Positions 27,158-37,480 of a stretch of DNA of 64,000 nucleotides are shown here, one piece after another (position 1 is the stretch's first letter; every line of letters starts with the position of its first letter). Made by a program: the position numbers and the translations under genes. The notes beneath the pieces are model-generated. The model was not told where the DNA came from, did no database searches, and was given only the letters and a program-made list of their open reading frames with translations. Origin of the DNA: Streptomyces sclerotialus (GTDB lineage: Bacteria > Actinomycetota > Actinomycetes > Streptomycetales > Streptomycetaceae); contig JODX01000015.1 of assembly GCA_000719105.1 (NCBI GenBank), positions 95,152 to 159,151 of the forward strand, given 5' to 3'.

Positions 27158-29644
27158 TCAGTGCCGTACGCCCACCGCCCCCGCCGTTCCCCGCCGCAGC
27201 GACCACGCGGCCGGTACGACCGCGGACGTCACCGCCAGGACCGCGCACGCGGCGACGACCGAGCCGAGGGCCGCCCAGGGGACGGCCGGGGGTGTCCACG
27301 CCGACAGCAGGCCCAGGGCGCCGCCCATGCCGAGCAGGTTGAGCGCGGCCACCAGCAGGCCCAGTACCCCGCCGACCAGGACGACCGTCAGCGCCTCGAA
27401 GGCGACCAGGCGCAGGACTTGGCCGGTGGTGGCGCCGGTGAGCCGGAGGGTCGTCAGGTCCCGTACGCGGTCGGGGGTCGCCATGATCAGGGTGTTGGCG
27501 AGCGAGATGCCCGTGTAGAGGAGGGCGATGCCGAGGACCAGGAGGAGGCCGAGGCGGGTGTTCCGGTCCGTGCCCGGGTGAGTGGTTCGCAGCCACTCGT
27601 CCCTGGTGAGGACGCGGGCGGCGGCGGGAGAGGCCGCTTCGTGCAGCGCGGTCGCCACGGTGGTGGGGTCCGCGCCGGCCTCGAGGCGGACGTCGACCCG
27701 GTCGACGGGTGCACGCGGGGCGTTGGCGGGGGTGACGTACGCGCCGTTGTCGCCCGTGCCGGTCGGCATCACCGCGGCGATGCGCAGGGTCCTGCGCGTG
27801 CCGTCGCCGAGGTGGACGGTCACGCTCCGGCCGACGGTGTGCCGTTCCCACTCCTCGTTGACGATGATCGAGTCGTCGTCGAGGTCGGTGACGCGGCCGG
27901 CCGTGACGGGCAGCCGTACGGTGGCGGCGAGCAGCCGCGGATCGGCGGCCCGGGCCTCGGACTTGATCAGGGCCACGCCCTCCTCCAGGACGTACACGGC
28001 GGTCGAGGACGTGGGGGAGACCGTGGCGCCGGGCACGCTCTGCCGGAGCCGGCGGAGGGTGGCCTCGTCGAAGCCGGTCGCGTCGGGCGGTGTGACGACG
28101 AAGTCGGCGGTGGTGCGGCCGGCGGTCTCCGCGGCCTTCGCCTCGTTCAGGGTGGCGGTGGCTCCGAGCAGCGAGCCCGCCAGGGCGACCGTGACGAGGA
28201 CGGGGGCCGCGACGGCGGCGGTGCGGCGGACGCCCGCGGCGGCGTTCTCGCGGACCAGCATGCCGCCGGCCCACGGCAGCCGGGCGGGCAGCCAGACGAG
28301 CAGCCGGGTCAGCGGCCGGACGAGGAGCGGGGACAGCAGCGCGACCGCGGCGATGAGCAGCAGCGGGCGGCTCACGTACGTCTTGCGGTGCAGGAGGTCG
28401 CCCGGGTCGGTCAGCAGGGCGAGCGCCAGTGTCACGGCCGCGGTGATCAGCAGGGCCGTACCGGAGAGCCACCGGCCCCACGTCATGGTTCCGCTGTCGA
28501 CCGACGCCTCGCGCAGCGCCTCGGTGGGCCCGGTGCGGCCGGCCCGCCAGGAGGCCGCCACCGCCCCGCACAGCGCCACCAGCAGACCCGTCCAGAAGGC
28601 CAGGTGGTACGGCCAGGTGTGGTCGCCGATCGTGAACCAGCCGGGGGCCAGTTCCTCGGTCACGACCCACTCGGCGAGGTACGGCGCCGAGCGGGAACCG
28701 AGCGCGCAGCCCGCGGCCGAGGCGAGGACGCCGACGAACAGCGCCTCGGCGAGGACCAGCCGGCGGATCTGCCCGGGGGTCGCCCCCGCCGTGCGCAGCA
28801 GCCCGAACTCCCGGCGCCGCTGGGCGACGGCGAAGGCGAAGGTCGACGCCACGACGAAGACGGACACGAAGCCGGTCACGCCGCCGGCCGTGCCGAACAG
28901 GGAGTTCATCGCGATCAGGGCCTCGTCGTCGCGGTCCGGGTCGGCGTCCGCGAACCGTCGCGCGTCGCCCGTCAGGACGCGCACGCCGTCGGCGTCACCC
29001 ACCGCCCGGCGTACGGCCGCCGGGTCGGCGTCCACGACGAGCTGGGTGCTGTAGGGCGACAGGCGGGCGGCGCGGGCGTCGGTGTGGAAGACGGCGTTCT
29101 CGAAGCCCTTCCCGCTCGCGGACGACTCGTGCCCTCCCACGCGCGCGGTGCCGACCACCGTCAGCGTGCCGTGACCGGTGCGCAGGCGGGTGCCGACGGG
29201 AGCCCAGTCGCCGGTGACGACGGCCTCGTGGTCCGCCTTCGGTGCGCGGCCCGCGGTCAGTTCGTACGGAGCGAAGGCTGCCGTCGACCAGGGGTGGCCC
29301 ACCAGGTCGTCGGGGCCGCCCTCGGCGCGTACGGGGAAGGAGCGGTCCTCGGTGACGGTGCCCAGCTTCTTCAGGGCGGCCACCACGCGCGCGGGTACGG
29401 CGTTCGGCTGGGCCAGTTCGCCGGTCCGGTCGCCGATCGGGGTGGGTACCCGCAGGGTGTCCTTGCCCTTCACGACGACCGGGGCGGCGGCGAAGCGTTC
29501 CGGCCCGCGGTCGGGGGCGCTCACGGAGGAGGCGAGTGCCAGTCCCATGACGGCGAGCAGCGCGACGCCGAGCGAGAGCGCGACGAAGCTTCCGGCGAAG
29601 GTGACCCAGCGGGTGCGCAGGGTACGCAGGGCGATGCTCAGCAC
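27158..29644 (-). CDS. FtsX-like ABC transporter permease
   Basis: 828 residues from a GTG at 29644 that overlaps the stop of the ATPase gene upstream. It has an N-terminal helix (FAGSFVALSLGVALLAVMGL), a large extracytoplasmic domain, then two FtsX domains, each with a group of helices (for example FVSVFVVASTFAFAVAQRRREFGLLRTAGATPGQIRRL). This is the MacB/SalY-type arrangement, in which the ATPase drives a mechanical pump for peptides, lipids or antibiotics. Its neighbour two-component system may sense the substrate. Confidence 0.92.
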   Translation of the reverse strand: MLSIALRTLRTRWVTFAGSFVALSLGVALLAVMGLALASSVSAPDRGPERFAAAPVVVKGKDTLRVPTPIGDRTGELAQPNAVPARVVAALKKLGTVTEDRSFPVRAEGGPDDLVGHPWSTAAFAPYELTAGRAPKADHEAVVTGDWAPVGTRLRTGHGTLTVVGTARVGGHESSASGKGFENAVFHTDARAARLSPYSTQLVVDADPAAVRRAVGDADGVRVLTGDARRFADADPDRDDEALIAMNSLFGTAGGVTGFVSVFVVASTFAFAVAQRRREFGLLRTAGATPGQIRRLVLAEALFVGVLASAAGCALGSRSAPYLAEWVVTEELAPGWFTIGDHTWPYHLAFWTGLLVALCGAVAASWRAGRTGPTEALREASVDSGTMTWGRWLSGTALLITAAVTLALALLTDPGDLLHRKTYVSRPLLLIAAVALLSPLLVRPLTRLLVWLPARLPWAGGMLVRENAAAGVRRTAAVAAPVLVTVALAGSLLGATATLNEAKAAETAGRTTADFVVTPPDATGFDEATLRRLRQSVPGATVSPTSSTAVYVLEEGVALIKSEARAADPRLLAATVRLPVTAGRVTDLDDDSIIVNEEWERHTVGRSVTVHLGDGTRRTLRIAAVMPTGTGDNGAYVTPANAPRAPVDRVDVRLEAGADPTTVATALHEAASPAAARVLTRDEWLRTTHPGTDRNTRLGLLLVLGIALLYTGISLANTLIMATPDRVRDLTTLRLTGATTGQVLRLVAFEALTVVLVGGVLGLLVAALNLLGMGGALGLLSAWTPPAVPWAALGSVVAACAVLAVTSAVVPAAWSLRRGTAGAVGVRH

Positions 29645-30375
29645 GGGGCGGCCTCCAGACCGGTCATACGGGTGGCGATGGCGTCGGCCGGGGCACCGGT
29701 GAGTTCGCCGTGGAGACGGCCGTCGACCAGGAAGACGACACGGTCGGCGTAGGAGGCGGCCACCGGGTCGTGGGTCACCATGACGACCGTCCGGGCATCG
29801 GTGTCGACCATGTCGCGCAGCAGGGACAGCACCTCGCGGCCGGTCTGCGAGTCGAGGGCGCCGGTCGGCTCGTCGCCGAACAGGACCTCGGGGCGGGTGA
29901 CGAGGGCGCGGGCCAGGGCGACCCGCTGCTGCTGGCCGCCGGAGAGCTGGGAGGGGCGGTGGCCGGCCCGTTCGCCGAGGCCGACCTGGCGCAGCACCTC
30001 GCGGACACGGGCCTTCTTCGGGCGCCGGCCGGCCAGGCGCAGCGGCAGCGCCACGTTCTGCTCGGCGGTCAGGGACGGCAGCAGGTTGAACGCCTGGAAC
30101 ACGAACCCGATGCGCTCGCGGCGGAGGAGGGTCAGCCTGCGCTCGCTCAGCTTCGTCAGTTCGGTGCCGCCGACCGTGACCGAGCCGGAGGTGGGGCGGT
30201 CGAGTCCGGCGGCGCACTGGAGCAGGGTGGACTTGCCGGAGCCGGAGGGGCCCATGACGGCGGTGAAGGTGCCGCGGGGGAAGGTGAGCGTGACGTCGTC
30301 GAGCGCGGTCACCCGGCCGCCGCCCGAGCGGTAGTGGCGGCTCACGGAGCGCAGTTGAATGGCGTGGTCGGTCAT
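29638..30375 (-). CDS. ABC transporter ATP-binding protein (MacB/LolD type)
   Basis: 245 residues. Walker A is GPSGSGKST, the Q-loop is [16 protein letters not shown], the signature is [15 protein letters not shown] and Walker B is [12 protein letters not shown], followed by the H-loop [15 protein letters not shown]. It pairs with the FtsX-like permease just downstream (overlapping genes). It is divergent from the sensor kinase gene, 185 bp away. Confidence 0.95.
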   Translation of the reverse strand: MTDHAIQLRSVSRHYRSGGGRVTALDDVTLTFPRGTFTAVMGPSGSGKSTLLQCAAGLDRPTSGSVTVGGTELTKLSERRLTLLRRERIGFVFQAFNLLPSLTAEQNVALPLRLAGRRPKKARVREVLRQVGLGERAGHRPSQLSGGQQQRVALARALVTRPEVLFGDEPTGALDSQTGREVLSLLRDMVDTDARTVVMVTHDPVAASYADRVVFLVDGRLHGELTGAPADAIATRMTGLEAAPC

Positions 30376-30569
30376 CTGGGGCCGGGTTCCTGTCCGTTGG
30401 GCCGCGGAGGCGATGGTGTGGTGGTGGTGGGGGAGCGGCTCAACGAAACCGCGCGACGGCCCCCCGACGCAGTGCGGCAGGACCGAGAGTCGGGGTATGG
30501 CCGGCCCTACCCCCGGGGCGGTGCCTGGACCGATGGCACGGCGGGCGCATCGCTTCTACGGTGATCGCC

Positions 30570-31967
30570 ATGCACCCTCGGATCCCTCGGAACTCCCGGA
30601 ACTCCCGGCACCCTCGGGCCCCCCGGAACGTGTGGCAGGCCATGTCCGGGCCCGGCTTCCTGCTGTCGGCTTGGCCCTGGCGGGCCGCCGCCTACCTGCT
30701 GACGGGCGTGGTGACCGGAGTTCTGGTCCTGGTGGCGCTCGTGATCACGGTGACGGCCGGCGGTGTGCTGTCGGTCGTCCTGGTCGGTCTGCCGCTGCTC
30801 GCCGTCACGGCCCTCGCCGGGCTGCCCGTGGCCGCGGCCGAGCGGCGCCGGCTGCGGCTGGCCGACCGGGAACCGGCGCCCGGCGGGCATGGCGTACCGC
30901 CGCGTCCGGGGCCGTGGAGCTGGTACACCACGCGGTTGCGGGAGCAGCTGACGTGGCGGGAGCTCGGCCATGCGCTGCTGTGCGCGGGCCTGTTGTGGCC
31001 GGCCGAGGCCCTCGTCGTCACGGTGGCGCTGCTCTTCCCCGCGTCGATGATCGCCACACCGCTGCTGATGGCCACGGTGGGCGACGGCCGGGAGGCCAAG
31101 GTGCTCAAGCAGTGGACGGTCACCGACTGGCCGGCCGCCTGGGGTGTCGCCCTGCTGGGCGTGCTCCTGCTGGCCGTCGGCGCGTACGTCCTCGGGGTCG
31201 CGGCCGGGGCCCGGGCCGGGCTGACCCGGCTGCTGATCGCGCCGCGCGAGGGCGATCCCGGGGCGCTCGGCGCGAAGGTCGTCGAACTGACCCGGTCCCG
31301 CGTCCGGCTGGTCGACGCCTTCGAGGCGGAGCGGCGCCGGATCGAGCGCGACCTGCACGACGGCGCCCAGCAGCGTCTGGTCGCCCTGAGGATGACGCTC
31401 GGACTGGCCCGCCTCGACGCCCCTCCCGGGCCCCTCGCGGACCAGCTCACCAGGGCGCACGAGGAGGCCGGCCGGGCCCTCGCCGAGCTGCGCGAGCTCA
31501 TCCACGGCATCCATCCCCAGGTGCTCGCCGACTTCGGTCTCGCGGCGGCCGTCGCCGACGCGGCCGACCGCAGTGCCGTCCCCGTCGACGTGGAGCTCGA
31601 ACTGCCCGGGCGGCCGCCCGAGTCGGTGGAGGCCGCCGCGTACTTCGTGGTCTGCGAGGCGCTCGCCAACATCGGCAAGCACAGCGGGGCGGGCCGCGCG
31701 GAGGTGAGGGGAGGGCACGACGGGGAACGGCTGTTCATCGCCGTACGCGACGACGGGCGCGGCGGCGCGGACCCGGACGGCGGCAGCGGGCTGACCGGGC
31801 TCGCCGACCGGGTGTCGGTGCTCGATGGCAGACTCTCCCTGTCCAGCCCGCCGGGCGGACCGACCCTGTTGCGTGTGGAGATCCCGTGCGAGCTGACCCA
31901 GTTGAGCGGACCGAGGGAGCCGGGGGAGCCGGAAGCGGCGACCCCGGTGCCCGGTCGCTCCGCATAG
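30570..31967 (+). CDS. Sensor histidine kinase, HisKA_3 type
   Basis: About 465 residues from the ATG at 30570; starts at 30561 (GTG) or 30642 (ATG) are also possible and no ribosome site decides. Residues about 40-240 form a membrane sensor domain with four helices. The phospho-accepting histidine lies in [20 protein letters not shown]. The ATPase part has the N box near [13 protein letters not shown] and a [12 protein letters not shown] loop. It pairs with the overlapping response regulator and, by position, probably controls the divergent ABC exporter. Confidence 0.88.
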   Translation: MHPRIPRNSRNSRHPRAPRNVWQAMSGPGFLLSAWPWRAAAYLLTGVVTGVLVLVALVITVTAGGVLSVVLVGLPLLAVTALAGLPVAAAERRRLRLADREPAPGGHGVPPRPGPWSWYTTRLREQLTWRELGHALLCAGLLWPAEALVVTVALLFPASMIATPLLMATVGDGREAKVLKQWTVTDWPAAWGVALLGVLLLAVGAYVLGVAAGARAGLTRLLIAPREGDPGALGAKVVELTRSRVRLVDAFEAERRRIERDLHDGAQQRLVALRMTLGLARLDAPPGPLADQLTRAHEEAGRALAELRELIHGIHPQVLADFGLAAAVADAADRSAVPVDVELELPGRPPESVEAAAYFVVCEALANIGKHSGAGRAEVRGGHDGERLFIAVRDDGRGGADPDGGSGLTGLADRVSVLDGRLSLSSPPGGPTLLRVEIPCELTQLSGPREPGEPEAATPVPGRSA

Positions 31968-32599
31968 TCCTGGCCGAGGACAGCGTGCTGCTGCGGGACG
32001 GTCTCGTCGGTCTGCTGACCCGCTTCGGGCACGAGGTGGTGGCGGCCGTCGGCGACGCGCCCGCGCTGCTCGCCGCCGTCGCCGGGCACGAGCCCGACAT
32101 CGTGGTGACGGACGTACGGATGCCGCCCGGCTTCCAGGACGAGGGACTGCACGCGGCGGTACGGCTGCGCACGGAGCGGCCCGCGCTGCCGGTGCTGGTC
32201 CTCAGCCAGTACGTGCAGCGCGCCTACGCGTCCGAACTGCTGGACTCCGGCGACGGAACGGGCGTCGGCTACCTGCTGAAGGACCGGGTGGGCGAGGTCG
32301 AGCAGTTCGTGGACGCGCTGCGGGAGGTCGCGGCCGGCGGCACGGTCGTCGACCCCGAGGTCGTACGGCAGCTGCTGCGCAGACGGCGGGATCCGCTGGA
32401 GCGGCTCACCCCGCGCGAACGGGAGGTGCTGGCGCTGGTCGCGGAGGGCAGGTCGAACGGCGCGATAGCGCGGCACCTGGTGGTGTCCGAGGCCGCCGTC
32501 GGCAAGCACATCGGCAGCATCCTCACCAAGCTGGACCTGCCTCCTGCGGACGATGTGCACCGCAGGGTGCTGGCGGTGCTGGCGTACCTGCGGGCGTGA
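31886..32599 (+). CDS. NarL/LuxR-type response regulator
   Basis: 237 residues from a GTG at 31886 with GGAG five bases upstream. This start lies 82 bases inside the end of the kinase gene in another frame, and no usable codon occurs later before the receiver domain ([20 protein letters not shown]). The phosphorylated Asp is in [11 protein letters not shown]. The output domain [20 protein letters not shown] with [19 protein letters not shown] is a LuxR helix-turn-helix. The first ~24 residues are Gly/Ala-rich and probably not part of the fold. Confidence 0.88.
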   Translation: MRADPVERTEGAGGAGSGDPGARSLRIVLAEDSVLLRDGLVGLLTRFGHEVVAAVGDAPALLAAVAGHEPDIVVTDVRMPPGFQDEGLHAAVRLRTERPALPVLVLSQYVQRAYASELLDSGDGTGVGYLLKDRVGEVEQFVDALREVAAGGTVVDPEVVRQLLRRRRDPLERLTPREREVLALVAEGRSNGAIARHLVVSEAAVGKHIGSILTKLDLPPADDVHRRVLAVLAYLRA

Positions 32600-32652
32600 G
32601 GGCGGCGCCCGTCACGCCCGCAGGCGGCCGGTGGGCCTGCTGGACCTGCGCA

Positions 32653-33135
32653 CTACGACTGCAGCTGCTTCGCGTAGCACAGGCTCGAGTCGTAGGAGCG
32701 GTAGTAACCGAACTTCTCGCACGGCTCGTAGCCGCTGGAGATGTACAGGGCTATGGCCTCCGGCTGCTTGGTGCCCGTCTCCAGGACCATGCGGACCCGG
32801 CCGGCCGCGCGGGCGTCCTCCTCCAGCGCCGCCAGGACACGACGGGCCAGACCCCGGCCGCGCATCTCCTCCACCACGTACATCCGCTTCAGCTCGGCGT
32901 CGCCGTCCCGGTTGCCCTCGCCGTTGGCGTCCTGGGCGCGCCAACCGCCCGAGGCGACCGGGACCCCGTTCTCGTCGTAGACGAGCAGGTAGGTGCCGTT
33001 GGGCGGCTCGAAGTCCGATACGGCCATGGGTGTGGCGTCACCGTCGTCGCCGTAGCGGACGGCGTACTCGGCCTGGACCTGGTCGTCGAGCTTGCGGGCG
33101 TCGGGGTGGTCGTAGGAGACCCGGCGTATGTCCAT
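32653..33135 (-). CDS. GNAT family acetyltransferase
   Basis: 160 residues from the ATG at 33135. The acetyl-CoA loop is in VVEEMRGRGLARRVLAALEE. The fold ends with PEAIALYISSGYEPCEKFGY. The N-terminus MDIRRVSYDHPDARKLDDQV is typical of the subgroup. Substrate unknown. A longer start at 33180 is open but overlaps the promoter zone of the divergent xth gene. Confidence 0.85.
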   Translation of the reverse strand: MDIRRVSYDHPDARKLDDQVQAEYAVRYGDDGDATPMAVSDFEPPNGTYLLVYDENGVPVASGGWRAQDANGEGNRDGDAELKRMYVVEEMRGRGLARRVLAALEEDARAAGRVRMVLETGTKQPEAIALYISSGYEPCEKFGYYRSYDSSLCYAKQLQS

Positions 33136-33200
33136 GCTGCGTACCGTATATCCATTCAAAGTCGCGGAGGGACAGTCCATTGTGCCGCTATCGTTCCGGT

Positions 33201-34004
33201 GTGCTCACTGTTACTTCCGTCAATGTCAATGGACTCCGCGCCGCCGCCAAGAAGGGCTTCGTGGAGTGGCTCGCGGGGACCTCGGCCGACGTCCTGTGCC
33301 TGCAGGAGGTGCGCGCCGAGCCGCAGCAGCTGCCGGCGGAGGCCGGGGAGCCGGAGGGCTGGCACGTCCTGCACGCGCCCGCGGCGGCCAAGGGCCGGGC
33401 CGGGGTGTCCCTGTACACGCGCCGCGAGCCCGACCGTGTGCAGGTCGGCTTCGGCTCGACCGAGTTCGACGCGAGCGGCCGGTACGTGGAGGCCGACCTC
33501 CCCGGCGTCACCGTCGCCAGCCTCTACCTCCCCTCCGGCGAGGTCGGCACCGAGCGGCAGGACGAGAAGATCCGGTTCATGGGCGAGTTCCTCAGCTACC
33601 TGAAGGAACTGCGCGAGCGCGCCGCCGCCGACGGCCGTGAGGTCGTGGTCTGCGGCGACTGGAACATCGCCCACCAGGAGGCCGACCTGAAGAACTGGCG
33701 CGCCAACCGGAAGAGCTCCGGGTTCCTGCCGGAGGAGCGGGAGTGGCTGAGTCGCGTCCTCGATCCGGCGGAGGGCGGTTACGCCGACGTCGTGCGGGCG
33801 CTGCACCCGGATGTCGAGGGGCCGTACTCGTGGTGGTCGTACCGGGGCCGTGCCTTCGACAACGACAGCGGATGGCGCATCGACTACCACGTCGCGACGC
33901 CTGGTCTGGCCGCACGGGCGGTCAAGGGCTACGTGGAGCGGGCGGCCACGCACGCGGAGCGCTGGTCGGACCACGCGCCCGTGACGGTCGTGTACGACCT
34001 CTAG
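33201..34004 (+). CDS. xth: Exodeoxyribonuclease III (AP endonuclease)
   Basis: 267 residues from a GTG. It removes 3' blocking groups and cuts at abasic sites in base excision repair. The metal and catalytic residues are visible: Asn in SVNVNGLRAA, Glu in VLCLQEVRAE, GDWNIAHQEADL, and the C-terminal WSDHAPVTV with the catalytic Asp-His. Close to the 65 bp upstream gap with the GNAT gene, so the promoters face each other. Confidence 0.92.
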   Translation: MLTVTSVNVNGLRAAAKKGFVEWLAGTSADVLCLQEVRAEPQQLPAEAGEPEGWHVLHAPAAAKGRAGVSLYTRREPDRVQVGFGSTEFDASGRYVEADLPGVTVASLYLPSGEVGTERQDEKIRFMGEFLSYLKELRERAAADGREVVVCGDWNIAHQEADLKNWRANRKSSGFLPEEREWLSRVLDPAEGGYADVVRALHPDVEGPYSWWSYRGRAFDNDSGWRIDYHVATPGLAARAVKGYVERAATHAERWSDHAPVTVVYDL

Positions 34005-34085
34005 GCCGGAGTGGCCGGAGGGCCGTCACCGGAGCGCCCCCGCGTGCCCGGCGACCAGCCGCGCGTTGGTGATGGGTAGCTCCCG

Positions 34086-34778
34086 TCACCCCCCGCGCGA
34101 CTCCTCGTCCTCCAGCGCCCGCAACCGCCGGTCCAGCGCCATCGACAGCTCCGCCTCCACCACGCTCTTCGCCAGGGGCCGCAGCCGTTCCAGGTCCTCG
34201 CGGGTGCGGCCGCCCTGGGCCAGTACCAGGTCGGTGAAGAGTTCGGCGAGGGCCTCGGCGTGGACGCGGACGCGGTGGCCCGTCGCCAGGACCTCCGCGA
34301 GGGGGATGCCCTCGCGGACCAGGGCCGCCGAGGTGTCGAGCAGGCGGCGGCTGATGTGGACGATCTCGGTGCCGTCGGTGGCGAGGTAGCCGAGGTCCAG
34401 GGCCGCGGAGAGGTTCTCCGGGGTCGCCTGGCCGTTGAAGACGTCGGCCAGTTCCTCGGGGGACAGGCGTACCGGCGTCTCCTCCGTGGGGGCGCCGAGG
34501 CCGAGCAGTTCGCCGACGTCGCGGCCGTGGTCGAAGGCCTCGGCGAGTTCGGCGATACCGTTCAGGGTGTGGCCGCGTTCGAGGAGGGCCGAGATCGTGC
34601 GCAGGCGGGCCAGGTGCGAGTCGTCGTACCAGGCGATACGGCCCTCGCGGCGGGGCGGCGGGAGCAGCTTGCGTTCGCGGTAGAAGCGCAGGGTGCGCAC
34701 CGTGACGCCGGCCTTCTCGGCCAGCTCCTCCATGCGGTACTCGCGCCGTTCGCGGTGTTCTACGGATCCCTCAGCCAC
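34086..34778 (-). CDS. MerR family transcriptional regulator
   Basis: 230 residues. The N-terminal MerR helix-turn-helix reads MEELAEKAGVTVRTLRFYRE, followed by the wing RKLLPPPRREGRIAWYDDSH. The C-terminal part is helical with no cysteine cluster for metals, so the signal is more likely organic. It is divergent from the monooxygenase operon, which it may control. Confidence 0.88.
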   Translation of the reverse strand: MAEGSVEHRERREYRMEELAEKAGVTVRTLRFYRERKLLPPPRREGRIAWYDDSHLARLRTISALLERGHTLNGIAELAEAFDHGRDVGELLGLGAPTEETPVRLSPEELADVFNGQATPENLSAALDLGYLATDGTEIVHISRRLLDTSAALVREGIPLAEVLATGHRVRVHAEALAELFTDLVLAQGGRTREDLERLRPLAKSVVEAELSMALDRRLRALEDEESRGG

Positions 34779-34904
34779 ATCGGCAGCCTAAGCGGTGCCG
34801 GTGACGGTCACTCCTGCCCTGTCGGCTGTCATTCCGTACCGCCGGTAACTTCTTCTGTCCCAACCCCTACCCATCAGTACGGCGCTGTCCTACGCTCCCA
34901 TTGC

Positions 34905-34920
34905 GCCAGTGTTCACTGGC
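34905..34920. promoter_or_regulatory. 16-bp palindrome before the monooxygenase operon
   Basis: GCCAGTG-TT-CACTGGC is a perfect dyad 38 bp before the monooxygenase start, inside the divergent promoter region. AGTGTTCACT-type sites are typical of TetR-family repressors, but the adjacent regulator is MerR, so the binder is uncertain. Confidence 0.6.
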
Positions 34921-34958
34921 ACGGTTGTGAGGCCGGCACGAGAGCAGGGAGGCGTCGG

Positions 34959-36518
34959 ATGGCCGAGCGCGAGCAAGGTCCCGCATCGGGGCAGGAGATG
35001 AGCACCGAGCACGTACGGGTCGCCGTGGTCGGAGCCGGGTTCGGCGGGCTCGGTGCCGCCGTGCGGCTGCGGCGCGAGGGCATCACCGACTTCGTCGTCC
35101 TGGAGCGGGCGGACTCCGTCGGCGGGACGTGGCGGGACAACAGCTATCCCGGGTGCGCCTGCGACGTGCCGTCCCACCTGTACTCCTTCTCGTTCGCGCC
35201 CAACCCCGACTGGCCGCGCACCTTCTCCGGGCAGCGGCACATCCGCGCGTACCTCGAGCACGTCGCGGACGTCTTCCGGCTGCGTCCCCACATCCGCTTC
35301 GACTCCGAGGTCAAGCTGATGACCTGGGACGGCGAGCGGCTGTGCTGGGACATCGAGACCAGCTCCGGGCGGCTGTCCGCCGATGTGGTCGTGTCCGCGG
35401 GCGGGCCGCTGTCCGACCCCAAGGTTCCGGACATCCCCGGGCTCGACACCTTCCCGGGCAAGGTCTTCCACTCCGCCCGCTGGGACCACGACTACGACCT
35501 GCGCGGGAAGCGGGTCGCCATGGTCGGTACGGGTGCGTCCGCCATCCAGATCGTGCCGGAGATCCAGCCCGAGGTCGGCCGGCTGACCCTGTTCCAGCGC
35601 ACCCCGCCCTGGGTGATGCCCCGCGTCGACCGGCCCATCAGCGGCGCCGAGCGGTGGCTGCACCGGCAGCTTCCCTTCACGGCGAAGGCCCGCCGCGGGC
35701 TGCTGTGGGGGATCCGGGAGCTCCAGGTCCAGGCGTTCACCAAGCACCCGCAGGAGCTGGGGCTGGTGGAGAAGCTGGCCAAGGGGAACATCGCCCGCGC
35801 CGTCAAGGACCCGGCCCTGCGCGCCAAGCTCACCCCCGACTACCGCATCGGCTGCAAGCGCATCCTGCTGTCGAACACGTACTACCCGGCCCTCACCCGG
35901 CCCAATGTGGATGTCGTGGCCTCCGGGCTCGCCCGCGTCGAGGGGTCCACCGTCATCGCCGCCGACGGGACGCGCACCGAGGTCGACGCGATCATCTTCG
36001 GCACCGGGTTCCACGTCACCGACATGCCCATCGCCGAACGCGTCGTCGGCGCGGACGGGCACACCCTCGCCGAGGCGTGGAAGGACGGCATGGAGGCGCT
36101 GCGGGGCGCGTCCGCGGCCGGGTTCCCCAACTGGATGACGATCATCGGCCCCAACACGGGCCTCGGGAACTCCAGCATGATCCTGATGATCGAGTCCCAG
36201 CTCAACTACCTGGCCGACTATCTGCGGCAGTTGGACGTGCTGGGCGGACGCGCGGCGCTCGACGCCCGGCCCGGCGCGGTGGCCGGCTGGAACCGCAGGG
36301 TGCAGGAGCGCATGGAGCGCACCGTGTGGAGCACCGGCGGCTGCACGAGCTGGTACCTGGACGCCAGTGGCCGCAACACGACCGTCTGGCCCGGCACGAC
36401 CGCGGAGTTCCGCAGTGCGACGCGTCGCGTCAACCTCACCGAGTACGAGGTGCTGCGGGCGCCGGCGGCAGCATCCCGGACGACCGCGGAGACCACGAAG
36501 GTGGAGGCCGGAGCATGA
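34959..36518 (+). CDS. FAD-dependent monooxygenase (Baeyer-Villiger/MymA-like)
   Basis: 519 residues, AGGGAGG before the ATG. The FAD-binding Rossmann motif is VAVVGAGFGGLGAAVRLRRE, the NADPH motif is KRVAMVGTGASAIQIVPEI, and between them lies the flavin-monooxygenase stretch ending FHSARWDHDYDL, close to the Baeyer-Villiger fingerprint FxGxxxHxxxW/D. The C-terminal part resembles mycobacterial MymA. It oxidises ketones or lipids using NADPH and oxygen. It is the first gene of a three-gene operon with ATGA junctions. Confidence 0.88.
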   Translation: MAEREQGPASGQEMSTEHVRVAVVGAGFGGLGAAVRLRREGITDFVVLERADSVGGTWRDNSYPGCACDVPSHLYSFSFAPNPDWPRTFSGQRHIRAYLEHVADVFRLRPHIRFDSEVKLMTWDGERLCWDIETSSGRLSADVVVSAGGPLSDPKVPDIPGLDTFPGKVFHSARWDHDYDLRGKRVAMVGTGASAIQIVPEIQPEVGRLTLFQRTPPWVMPRVDRPISGAERWLHRQLPFTAKARRGLLWGIRELQVQAFTKHPQELGLVEKLAKGNIARAVKDPALRAKLTPDYRIGCKRILLSNTYYPALTRPNVDVVASGLARVEGSTVIAADGTRTEVDAIIFGTGFHVTDMPIAERVVGADGHTLAEAWKDGMEALRGASAAGFPNWMTIIGPNTGLGNSSMILMIESQLNYLADYLRQLDVLGGRAALDARPGAVAGWNRRVQERMERTVWSTGGCTSWYLDASGRNTTVWPGTTAEFRSATRRVNLTEYEVLRAPAAASRTTAETTKVEAGA

Positions 36519-37480
36519 CCCGACTGATGCATGTGAAGAGCGGCCCGTACGCCCCGCCCGTGCCCGTGCGCGAGCTGACCGCCCGGTCCGCCGACGGCTC
36601 CCGGCTGCACGTCGAGGTGCACGGCCCCGAGGACGCCCCCGCCGTCGTCCTCGCCCACGGCTGGACCTGCTCGACGGCCTTCTGGGCGGCCCAGATACGG
36701 GCCCTGGCCGCCGACCACCGGGTCATCGCCTACGACCAGCGCGGCCACGGGCGGACCCCGGCCGCGGCCACGTGCAGCACCGACGTCCTCGCCGACGACC
36801 TGGAGGCGGTGCTCGGTGCCACGCTCGCACCCGGCGAGAAGGCCGTGGTCGTCGGGCACTCCATGGGCGGCATGACCGTGATGGCCGCGGCCGGGCGGCC
36901 CGCCTTCCGGGAGCACGCGGCGGCGGTCCTGCTGTGCAGCACGGGCAGTTCGAAGCTGGTCGCGGAGTCGCTGGTGCTGCCGCTGCCCGCGGGCGGGCTG
37001 CGCACCTTCGTCACCCGGAAGATCCTCGGGGCGCGGCTGCCGCTCGGGCCGGTCACACCGGTCGGCAAGCGGGTCCTCAAGTACGCCACGATGGGCCCGG
37101 GTTCGTCCCCGCTCATGGTGGAGGCGTGCGCGCGGATCGTGCACGCCTGCCCGACCGGGGTCCGCTGCACCTGGGCTCACGTGCTCGATCTGCTGGACCT
37201 CGAGCACGGCGTACGGGAGTTGCGGGTGCCCACGGCCGTCGTGATCGGCACGGCGGACCGGCTCACCCCGCCCGTGCACACGCGCGCGATGGCCGCCGCG
37301 CTGCCGGAGTGCGTCGGGGTGACCGAGCTGCCGGGCGTCGGGCACATGACGCCGGTCGAGGCTCCGGAGCTGGTCACCGCCCGTATCCGCGAGCTCGTCG
37401 GTACGTACCTCACGGGCGCGGGGGACGAGTCGGCGGCGGCGAAGAGCGTGGGCGCGGCGAACGAGGAGGCGAGCGCATGA
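36515..37480 (+). CDS. Alpha/beta hydrolase
   Basis: 321 residues. The oxyanion motif is VVLAHGWTCSTAFWAAQIRA, the nucleophile elbow is VVGHSMGGMTVMAA (Ser in GHSMGG), and the acid and base lie near VVIGTADRLTPP and LPGVGHMTPVEAP. It starts within the stop of the monooxygenase gene and overlaps the SDR gene. It could cleave the ester that the monooxygenase makes. Confidence 0.92.
   Translation: MTRLMHVKSGPYAPPVPVRELTARSADGSRLHVEVHGPEDAPAVVLAHGWTCSTAFWAAQIRALAADHRVIAYDQRGHGRTPAAATCSTDVLADDLEAVLGATLAPGEKAVVVGHSMGGMTVMAAAGRPAFREHAAAVLLCSTGSSKLVAESLVLPLPAGGLRTFVTRKILGARLPLGPVTPVGKRVLKYATMGPGSSPLMVEACARIVHACPTGVRCTWAHVLDLLDLEHGVRELRVPTAVVIGTADRLTPPVHTRAMAAALPECVGVTELPGVGHMTPVEAPELVTARIRELVGTYLTGAGDESAAAKSVGAANEEASA

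Noticed and set aside
27161..29752. Open frame of 863 codons on the plus strand
   Set aside because: Antisense shadow of the ABC permease gene with repetitive Gly/Gln/Ala/Arg composition.
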